11,192 bases of DNA from Actinomycetes bacterium (GTDB lineage Bacteria > Actinomycetota > Actinomycetes > Propionibacteriales > Propionibacteriaceae): the NCBI GenBank assembly GCA_023387135.1, contig JAEWIK010000338.1:1-11192 (forward strand), read 5' to 3'. Numbering within the stretch: position 1 is the first letter of the stretch; each line of letters starts with the position of its first letter. The position numbers and the translations under genes are program-made. The notes under the pieces were generated by a model. It was not told where the DNA came from and did not search any database. It saw only the letters and a program-made list of their open reading frames with translations. Shown one piece after another: positions 6,178-11,192 of this stretch.

Positions 6178-8430
6178 ATGAAGACCAATCGGTTCCTCCG
6201 GTCCCCGTTCATCTGGATCATCCTCGCGTTCCTCGCGATCGTGCTGATCTTCGATGCGCTGGGCAATGCTGGTGGCTACGCCGACAAGCCCACGTCCGAA
6301 GTCCTTTCGGTGATCAACGGCAACGAGCCCCTCAAGGAAGTGGTGCTCGTCGACGGCGAGCAGACCATCAGGGTCGAGACCAAGGCCAACCCGCCGGTGA
6401 AGATGCGTTCGACCTGGGTCGGCGACCAGAGCCAGCAGATCATCCAGCGACTGAGCGAGCGTCAGGCCGCGGGCACCCTGGATTCCTGGAACGCCGAGAA
6501 CCCGCAACCGAGTTTCTGGAACAACCTGCTGTCGTTCCTGCTGCCGATGCTGCTGATCGGCGCGCTGTTCTTCTTCATGTTCAACAACCTTCAGGGCGGC
6601 GGGAACCGGGTGCTCGGTTTCGGCAAGTCGAAGGCGAAGCTGGCCTCGAAGGACACCCCGAAGACGACCTTCTCCGACGTCGCCGGTTGTGAGGAGGCGA
6701 TCGAGGAACTGCAGGAGATCCGCGAGTTCCTCGCCGAGCCCGCCAAGTTCCAGGCGGTCGGCGCGAAGATCCCCAAGGGAGTCCTGCTGTACGGCCCTCC
6801 CGGCACCGGCAAGACGCTGCTCGCCAGGGCGGTCGCGGGCGAGGCGGGCGTGCCGTTCTTCTCGATCTCGGGCTCCGACTTCGTCGAGATGTTCGTCGGC
6901 GTGGGCGCGTCCCGCGTCCGTGACCTGTTCGAGCAGGCGAAGGAAGCGGCTCCCGCCATCGTGTTCATCGACGAGATCGACGCCGTCGGACGCCACCGCG
7001 GCGCCGGCATGGGCGGCGGCCACGACGAGCGCGAGCAGACGCTGAACCAGTTGCTCGTCGAGATGGACGGCTTCGACGTCCACGGCGGCGTCGTGCTGAT
7101 CGCTGCGACAAACCGTCCCGACGTGCTCGACCCCGCGTTGCTGCGACCCGGCAGGTTCGACAGGCAGATCCCCGTCGAGGCTCCCGACATGAAGGGCCGC
7201 CTGCAGATCCTCAGGGTCCACGGCCAGAACAAGCCGCTCGCGCCGGACGCCGACCTCGAATCGGTCGCAAAGCGCACCCCCGGCTTCACCGGTGCGGACC
7301 TCGCCAACGTGCTGAACGAGGCCGCGCTGCTGACCGCGCGCCTCAACCTCCGCTTCATCGGCAGGCCGCAGCTGGACGAGGCCATCGACCGCGTCATCGC
7401 GGGCCCGCAGAAGCGCAGCCGGGTGATGAACGAACGTGAGCTGCTCATCACCGCCTACCACGAGGGCGGTCACGCGCTCGTCGCCGCGGCGATGCCCGGC
7501 ACGGACCCCGTCCAGAAGGTGACGATCCTGCCGCGCGGCAGGGCCCTCGGCTACACGATGGTCATGCCCGACGACGACAAGTACTCCCAGACCCGCGGCG
7601 AGTTGCTCGACCAGCTCGCGTACATGCTGGGCGGACGCGCCGCCGAGGAGCTCGTCTTCCACGACCCCACCACGGGCGCCAGCAACGACATCGAGAAGGC
7701 GACCAAGCTCGCCCGCGCGATGGTCACCCAGTACGGCATGACCGAATCTCTGGGCGCGGTCAGGTACGGCACCGGCGAGGCCGAGCCGTTCCTGGGACGT
7801 GACTACGGCCACACGCGCGACTTCTCCGAGGCGGTCGCCGCGCAGGTCGATGCCGAGGTGACGAAGCTCATCGCCAGCGCGCACCAGGAAGCGTTCGACG
7901 TGCTGGAGACCAACCGCGACGTGCTCGACGAGCTGGTGCGCCAGCTGTTCGAGAAGGAGACGCTGGACAAGGAGCAGGTGGCGAAGGTCTTCGAGCCGCT
8001 GAAGCGCTGGCCCAAGCGTCCGGCGTGGACGGGCTCCGAGACCCGCGTGCCCAGCTCCATCCCGCCCGTCGACCCGCCGCCGGCTCCCGAGCCGGAGGCC
8101 GAGCCCCAGCCCCAGCCGCAGCCTGTGCCGGCGGGGTGGGGAGCGCCCGGCGGCGACCCGTCCTACCAGCCGCCCTACGGCTACGGAAACCCCGGCCAGT
8201 TCCCGCCGGGGGCGCCGTACGCGGGTGGCTACGGCCCGCAGCCCTACGGGCAGCAGCCTTACGGGCAGCAGCCCTACGGTCAGCCTCCCTACGGTCAGGT
8301 GCCCTACGGCCAGCAGCCGTACGGCCAGCAGCAGTACCCCGACCAGGGGATCGGCGGCCAGCCCCAGGGCCAGCCGCAGGGGTCAGGTTCGCAGCCCGCC
8401 GGCGACGACAAGCCGGCCAACCAGGGCTGA
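6178..8430 (+). CDS. ftsH: ATP-dependent zinc metalloprotease FtsH
   Basis: Membrane-anchored AAA+ protease that degrades misfolded membrane proteins and selected regulators; it works as a hexamer facing the cytoplasm. The 750 residues run: TM helix 1 (about 10-28), a short extracytoplasmic domain, TM helix 2 (about 117-136), an AAA domain with Walker A GPPGTGKT (206-213), pore loop FVG (239-241), Walker B VFIDEID (262-268) and second region of homology [19 protein letters not shown], then an M41 protease domain with HEGGH (428-432) and the third zinc ligand D504 in ASNDIEKAT. From about residue 615 a 135-residue tail rich in Pro, Gln, Gly and Tyr follows, including six PYGQx repeats. The E. 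coli protein is about 644 residues; the M. tuberculosis one is also long with a Pro-rich tail. ATG 6178 has an AAGG at suitable spacing. folE begins 3 nt after the stop. Confidence 0.97.
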   Translation: MKTNRFLRSPFIWIILAFLAIVLIFDALGNAGGYADKPTSEVLSVINGNEPLKEVVLVDGEQTIRVETKANPPVKMRSTWVGDQSQQIIQRLSERQAAGTLDSWNAENPQPSFWNNLLSFLLPMLLIGALFFFMFNNLQGGGNRVLGFGKSKAKLASKDTPKTTFSDVAGCEEAIEELQEIREFLAEPAKFQAVGAKIPKGVLLYGPPGTGKTLLARAVAGEAGVPFFSISGSDFVEMFVGVGASRVRDLFEQAKEAAPAIVFIDEIDAVGRHRGAGMGGGHDEREQTLNQLLVEMDGFDVHGGVVLIAATNRPDVLDPALLRPGRFDRQIPVEAPDMKGRLQILRVHGQNKPLAPDADLESVAKRTPGFTGADLANVLNEAALLTARLNLRFIGRPQLDEAIDRVIAGPQKRSRVMNERELLITAYHEGGHALVAAAMPGTDPVQKVTILPRGRALGYTMVMPDDDKYSQTRGELLDQLAYMLGGRAAEELVFHDPTTGASNDIEKATKLARAMVTQYGMTESLGAVRYGTGEAEPFLGRDYGHTRDFSEAVAAQVDAEVTKLIASAHQEAFDVLETNRDVLDELVRQLFEKETLDKEQVAKVFEPLKRWPKRPAWTGSETRVPSSIPPVDPPPAPEPEAEPQPQPQPVPAGWGAPGGDPSYQPPYGYGNPGQFPPGAPYAGGYGPQPYGQQPYGQQPYGQPPYGQVPYGQQPYGQQQYPDQGIGGQPQGQPQGSGSQPAGDDKPANQG
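8242..8331 (+). repeat. Six tandem 15-bp units encoding PYGQ(Q/P/V) in the FtsH tail
   Basis: Six in-frame 15-base units (8242, 8257, 8272, 8287, 8302 and 8317) encode residues 689-718 as [25 protein letters not shown] and PYGQQ. Adjacent units share synonymous third bases (GGG in 1-2, GGT in 3-4, GGC in 5-6), as expected from pairwise duplication or slippage. Copy number is likely to vary between strains. Confidence 0.9.
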
Positions 8431-8433
8431 GCG

Positions 8434-8994
8434 ATGGCCATCGACCAGGCGAGGGTGGCGGCCGCCGTCCGCGAGATCCTCATCGGCATCGGCGAGGACC
8501 CTGACCGCGACGGGTTGCGTGACACCCCCGACAGGGTGGCGAGGTCCTACTCCGAGATGTTCACCGGTCTCGAACAGGACGCGGGCGAGGTGCTCTCGAC
8601 CACGTTCAACCTCGGGCACGACGAGATGGTGCTGGTGCGGGACATCGAGGTGTGGAGCACCTGCGAACACCACCTGCTGCCGTTCACCGGAGTGGCGCAC
8701 GTGGCGTACATCCCGTCCCACGGCAGGATCACCGGCCTCTCCAAGCTCGCGCGGCTGGTGGACGTGTACGCCAAGCGCCCGCAGGTGCAGGAGCGCCTCA
8801 CGTCCGAGGTGGCGGACGCGCTCGTCGAACACCTGCAGCCCCAGGGAGTCATGGTGGTCGTCGAGTGCGAGCACCTGTGCATGACCATGCGCGGGGTGCG
8901 CAAGCCGGGCTCGAAGACCGTGACGAGCGCCGTCAGGGGAGTCCTCAACAATCCCACCACCAGGGCCGAGGCGATGAGCCTCATCATCGGCTGA
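8434..8994 (+). CDS. folE: GTP cyclohydrolase I
   Basis: First enzyme of folate synthesis: GTP to 7,8-dihydroneopterin triphosphate plus formate. It has 186 residues, the usual short bacterial type IA. The zinc ligands are visible as C77 and H80 in [10 protein letters not shown] and C149 in [12 protein letters not shown]. The substrate-binding regions [10 protein letters not shown] (101-110) and the C-terminal [13 protein letters not shown] are intact. The ATG at 8434 lies 3 nt after the ftsH stop with only a weak AGGG upstream, so it is probably translated by coupling from ftsH mRNA. folP follows after 78 bp and seems to have its own start signal, which splits the folate genes into at least two transcription units. 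Confidence 0.96.
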   Translation: MAIDQARVAAAVREILIGIGEDPDRDGLRDTPDRVARSYSEMFTGLEQDAGEVLSTTFNLGHDEMVLVRDIEVWSTCEHHLLPFTGVAHVAYIPSHGRITGLSKLARLVDVYAKRPQVQERLTSEVADALVEHLQPQGVMVVVECEHLCMTMRGVRKPGSKTVTSAVRGVLNNPTTRAEAMSLIIG

Positions 8995-9031
8995 CCCGCC
9001 TGCCGGCCTCACCCGTCGCTCGCGGGACGCG

Positions 9032-9050
9032 GGCGGGGAGCCCTGCCGCC
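9032..9050. repeat. Weak inverted repeat between folE and folP
   Basis: GGCGG (9032-9036) pairs with CCGCC (9046-9050), and GG/CC inside can extend it with a small bulge. It lies 37 bp after the folE stop and 10 bp before the folP -10-like hexamer. It may be a terminator for the ftsH-folE mRNA, but such short GC stems are common by chance. Confidence 0.25.
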
Positions 9051-9060
9051 GGGCCTTGGG

Positions 9061-9072
9061 TAGTCTGCTCGG
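9061..9072 (+). promoter_or_regulatory. Putative leaderless promoter -10 of folP
   Basis: TAGTCT (9061-9066), then 6 nt, then the GTG at 9073, giving the -12 to -7 position if transcription starts on the G. No Shine-Dalgarno is present. The layout is identical to those before the zincin (3483) and phosphoesterase (793) genes. Confidence 0.55.
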
Positions 9073-9900
9073 GTGCCGACCCCCCCGCAGCTGGATCGCA
9101 CCCTGGTGATGGGGATCCTCAACGTCACTCCCGATTCGTTCTCCGACGGCGGTGAGCACCTGCGGCGCGACGCCGCCGTCGCCCACGGCCTGACGCTGCT
9201 CGCCGAGGGCGCCGACATCATCGACGTGGGCGGCGAGTCGACCAGGCCGGGTGCCGTCCGAGCGCCTGTCGAGGTCGAACTCGACCGCGTGGTACCGGTC
9301 GTCGAGGCGCTCGCGGAGGCCGGCGCCGCCGTCTCGGTGGACACCATGCGGAGCGCTGTGGCGCGCGAGTGCGTGGCGGCCGGTGCCGTCCTCGTCAACG
9401 ACGTGTCGGGAGGGCTGGCCGATCCCGACATGCGCGGCGTGGTGGCAGAGCTCGGCGTAGGCTACGTCGCGATGCACTGGCGTGGGCACTCCGACGTGAT
9501 GCAGGACCTCTCCCAGTACGGCGACGTCGTGACCGACGTGGCGGCTGAACTCGCCGAGCGGCGCGACGAGGCGCTGGCGGCAGGGATCGCGCCGGACCGG
9601 CTCGTGCTCGACCCGGGGCTGGGGTTCGCCAAGACCGCCGTCCACAACTGGGAACTGCTGCGCCGGCTGGACGTGCTGGAATCGCTCGGGCAACCGATTC
9701 TGGTGGGCGCGTCCCGCAAGCGCTTCCTCGGCGTCCTGCTGGCCGAGGATGGACAGCTGCGTCCCCCCAAGGCACGCGACGACGCGACCACGGCGCTCAC
9801 CGCGGTGCTGGCCGCCAGACCGGTCTGGGGAGTGAGGACTCACACGGTCAGGGCGCAGCGGGACGCGATAGCTGTCGCCGAAGCGCTGCGTCACGGCTGA
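9073..9900 (+). CDS. folP: Dihydropteroate synthase
   Basis: Joins 6-hydroxymethyl-7,8-dihydropterin pyrophosphate to p-aminobenzoate, giving dihydropteroate; this is the sulfonamide target. The 275 residues form the usual TIM barrel. Motifs are LNVTPDSFSDGG (16-27), DVGGESTRPG (51-60), NDVSGG, MHWRGHSDVM, DPGLGFAKT and GASRKRFLG (S214, R215, K216). The MHWRG variant in place of MHMRG is common in actinobacteria. The GTG at 9073 is chosen because the NVTPDSF motif begins 16 residues later, as expected, and because TAGTCT lies exactly 6 nt upstream. It sits between folE and folB-folK, as in M. tuberculosis folP1. It is followed by a 124-bp gap containing inverted repeats and a second promoter-like motif. 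Confidence 0.96.
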   Translation: MPTPPQLDRTLVMGILNVTPDSFSDGGEHLRRDAAVAHGLTLLAEGADIIDVGGESTRPGAVRAPVEVELDRVVPVVEALAEAGAAVSVDTMRSAVARECVAAGAVLVNDVSGGLADPDMRGVVAELGVGYVAMHWRGHSDVMQDLSQYGDVVTDVAAELAERRDEALAAGIAPDRLVLDPGLGFAKTAVHNWELLRRLDVLESLGQPILVGASRKRFLGVLLAEDGQLRPPKARDDATTALTAVLAARPVWGVRTHTVRAQRDAIAVAEALRHG

Positions 9901-9907
9901 GCGTCGA

Positions 9908-9922
9908 CCCGGGACATCCGGG
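9908..9922. terminator. Possible terminator stem after folP
   Basis: CCCGG (9908-9912) and CCGGG (9918-9922) form a 5-bp GC stem with a 5-nt loop, starting 8 nt after the folP stop. There is no T run after it. Only its position right behind the gene supports the call. Confidence 0.25.
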
Positions 9923-9969
9923 CCCTCGGTGGCGGTCGCGGCGGCGCCTCCCGGCCTCGGTTGCGAACT

Positions 9970-9995
9970 CCCGACGGCCCCTCAAGACCGTCGGG
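9970..9995. promoter_or_regulatory. Perfect 8-bp inverted repeat abutting the folB promoter
   Basis: CCCGACGG (9970-9977) and CCGTCGGG (9988-9995) are exact reverse complements separated by 10 nt. The right arm ends at the base just before the -10-like TAGTGT (9996-10001), so the repeat fills the region where RNA polymerase would contact the -35 side. It could be an operator for folB-folK or a terminator hairpin for folP without a T run. No known factor is recognised. Confidence 0.45.
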
Positions 9996-10007
9996 TAGTG
10001 TCGCAGT
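9996..10007 (+). promoter_or_regulatory. Putative folB-folK promoter -10
   Basis: TAGTGT (9996-10001) with the same 6-nt spacing would start transcription on A10008. The 17-nt leader would carry AGGGAGG, 7 nt before the GTG at 10025, so unlike folP this mRNA has a normal ribosome binding site. Confidence 0.45.
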
Positions 10008-10024
10008 ACCAGGGAGGTGCGGCA

Positions 10025-10381
10025 GTGACAGACAGCATCCGGCTCACCGGAATCGAAGTGCTGGGACGCCATGGCGTCTACACCGAAGAGAAGTTCAACG
10101 ACCAGCCCTTCGTCGTGGATCTCGAGTGCGAACTCGCGCGTACCCACGGCGCCGACGACCTTCAGACCACAGTCGACTACGCCGAACTCTCGCAGCTCGT
10201 CGCGTCGATAGTGGGCGAGGAGTCGGTCGACCTGATAGAGACGCTGGCGGAGAAGATCGCCGCCGGGTGCCTGTCCTATCCGGTGATCTCGGGCGTGACG
10301 GTGACTGTGCACAAACCCGAGGCGCCGATGCCCGTGCCGGTCCGTGATGTTGCGGTGAGCGTGACGAGGAGGAGATCATGA
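10025..10381 (+). CDS. folB: Dihydroneopterin aldolase
   Basis: Cleaves 7,8-dihydroneopterin to 6-hydroxymethyl-7,8-dihydropterin and glycolaldehyde. It has 118 residues, typical for FolB. The active-site residues expected from the S. aureus enzyme are present: E22 in HGVYTEE, Y52 in TVDYAEL and the catalytic lysine K97 in VHKPEAP. The GTG at 10025 is preferred because AGGGAGG lies 7 nt upstream and the core motif IEVLGRHGVY starts at residue 10. An upstream in-frame opening near 9929 would add residues unlike the family. The stop overlaps the folK start by 4 nt (ATGA), so the two enzymes, which act in sequence, are translationally coupled. Confidence 0.95.
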   Translation: MTDSIRLTGIEVLGRHGVYTEEKFNDQPFVVDLECELARTHGADDLQTTVDYAELSQLVASIVGEESVDLIETLAEKIAAGCLSYPVISGVTVTVHKPEAPMPVPVRDVAVSVTRRRS

Positions 10382-10929
10382 CGAACCCCGCTCTCGACAT
10401 CGACGTCGACACCCTCTCGGGGATGGCGCCGTTGCGCATGGTGACCTACTCGCTCGGGTCGAATCTCGGTGACCGGCTGGAATACCTGCAGAGCGCGGTC
10501 GACCTGCTGCGAATGACTCCGGGCCTCACCGTCACGGGAGTTTCGTCGGTGTATGAGACAGATCCCGTGGGCTATCTCGACCAACCCGATTTCCTCAACA
10601 TCGTCGTGGTCGCGGAATCGACCCTCGCCTCCACCGTCATGCTCGAACGTGCGCATGCGATAGAGGAAGGCCTCGACAGGGTCAGGACCATCCGCAATGG
10701 TCCGCGAACCATCGATATCGACCTGATCGCCGTGGGGGACAGGGTCATCAATGGCGACATCATCACCCTCCCGCACGCGCGGGCGCATGAGCGGGCCTTC
10801 GTGCTCGTGCCCTGGCTGGAGGTCGACCCCGCGGCGGTGCTCGTGGGCCACGGCAGGGTGGCCGACCTGGTCGAGAAGCTGAACATCAGCGGGGTGCGCC
10901 GCCGGGACGATCTCAGCATCGACCTGTGA
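10378..10929 (+). CDS. folK: 6-hydroxymethyl-7,8-dihydropterin pyrophosphokinase (HPPK)
   Basis: Transfers pyrophosphate from ATP to 6-hydroxymethyl-7,8-dihydropterin, giving the substrate for FolP. It has 183 residues. Motifs are YSLGSNLGDR (24-33), SVYETDPVG, QPDFLN and RNGPRTIDIDLI with the Mg-binding D113 and D115. The start at 10378 has a strong AGGAGG (10367-10372) 5 nt upstream, and puts about 20 residues before the usual HPPK N-terminus; internal Met16 or Met21 would give a standard length, but neither has a comparable ribosome binding site. N107 stands where most HPPKs, including E. coli W89, have a bulky aromatic before GPRT. Overlaps folB by 4 nt and the next gene by 1 nt. Confidence 0.95.
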   Translation: MTNPALDIDVDTLSGMAPLRMVTYSLGSNLGDRLEYLQSAVDLLRMTPGLTVTGVSSVYETDPVGYLDQPDFLNIVVVAESTLASTVMLERAHAIEEGLDRVRTIRNGPRTIDIDLIAVGDRVINGDIITLPHARAHERAFVLVPWLEVDPAAVLVGHGRVADLVEKLNISGVRRRDDLSIDL

Positions 10930-11192
10930 TGGAGGAGCCAGGCGGTCCCCGTCCGCTCGTGCAGCGGGTGTCGTGGCGAAGCGTCATCCTCGCCGCCCTC
11001 GTCGGCGCGCTCGTCGGGTACGGGCTGTTCGTCGGCCTCTCGGTCTTCGGCAGGGAACTCCCCCGCCTGACGGTGGTGGTCGTCCTCACGATCGCCGTCG
11101 TCGCGGCGATAGTGGGCTGGCTCGCGTACCTGACCAACCGGACGATCCACGTCCGTCTCGAGACGATGCCGCCCCAGCAGGCGATGGTCATG
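10929..11192 (+). CDS. DUF3180 family membrane protein (3' end missing)
   Basis: Small actinobacterial membrane protein of unknown function; 88 codons are present and the end lies beyond the window. Two hydrophobic stretches, about residues 19-40 and 47-68, are separated by a short GRELPRL turn, followed by NRTIHVRLE and the start of a conserved-looking QQAMVM helix. This pattern, and the position directly after folK, match the DUF3180 proteins known from this locus (Rv3605c in M. tuberculosis, from memory). The ATG shares its A with the folK stop (TGATG), so it is translationally coupled to folate genes, though no enzymatic link to folate is known. The family assignment rests on topology and context more than on a diagnostic motif. 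Confidence 0.75.
   Translation, partial: MEEPGGPRPLVQRVSWRSVILAALVGALVGYGLFVGLSVFGRELPRLTVVVVLTIAVVAAIVGWLAYLTNRTIHVRLETMPPQQAMVM

Noticed and set aside
5923..7884. 653-codon minus-strand open frame opposite hpt and ftsH
   Set aside because: Long antisense frames are expected opposite GC3-rich genes. The translation is Arg/Val/Asp/His-rich with no recognisable domain, and ftsH on the other strand is unambiguous.
8383..9894. 503-codon minus-strand open frame opposite folE and folP
   Set aside because: Antisense shadow of two well-conserved enzymes; no family recognised.
1..11192. CRISPR array, mobile element, tRNA/rRNA, riboswitch or defence system
   Set aside because: No regularly spaced repeats, transposase or integrase motifs, clover-leaf or rRNA cores, or defence domains were seen. 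All open space is taken by conserved housekeeping genes with gaps under 130 bp.

Overview
This window looks like a housekeeping stretch of a high-GC actinobacterial (Actinomycetota) chromosome. Codons end mostly in G or C. Several families are typical of actinobacteria: an Rv0805-like phosphodiesterase, a DUF2342 zincin and a DUF3180 membrane protein. From memory, the order ppa (divergent), dacB-like, DUF2342 zincin, tilS, hpt, ftsH, folE, folP, folB, folK, DUF3180 closely resembles the Rv3628-Rv3605c region of Mycobacterium tuberculosis. Genus and family cannot be fixed from the sequence alone.

Layout. The left 2 kb is on the minus strand: a metallophosphoesterase cut off by the window edge (1-781), a SixA-type histidine phosphatase (892-1398) and inorganic pyrophosphatase ppa (1418-1990). 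From about 2120 everything reads on the plus strand: a lipoprotein-type D-Ala-D-Ala carboxypeptidase (2120-3463), a zincin overlapping tilS (3495-5461), hpt (5538-6089), ftsH with a repeat-rich C-terminal tail (6178-8430), folE (8434-8994), folP (9073-9900), folB overlapping folK (10025-10929), and a DUF3180 membrane protein that runs off the right edge (10929-11192).

How they work together. folE, folP, folB and folK encode four steps of tetrahydrofolate synthesis, from GTP to dihydropteroate. tilS, hpt and ftsH keep an order that is also seen in Bacillus, where TilS and HprT have been linked to ftsH transcription. ppa removes pyrophosphate, including that released by Hpt and folate reactions. 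dacB trims peptidoglycan outside the membrane. Units are tight: 1-nt stop/start overlaps at zincin/tilS and folK/DUF3180, a 4-nt overlap at folB/folK, and a 3-nt gap at ftsH/folE.

The most notable regulatory pattern is a -10-like hexamer of form TAGNNT exactly 6 nt before the start codon of three genes that have no Shine-Dalgarno (the phosphoesterase, the zincin and folP), and 8 nt before hpt. This suggests leaderless mRNAs. ppa and folB have the same hexamer but short leaders. No mobile element, CRISPR array, tRNA or rRNA was seen, and no gap exceeds 300 bases. I see no evidence of an exotic new system; the findings below are modest peculiarities of conserved genes.
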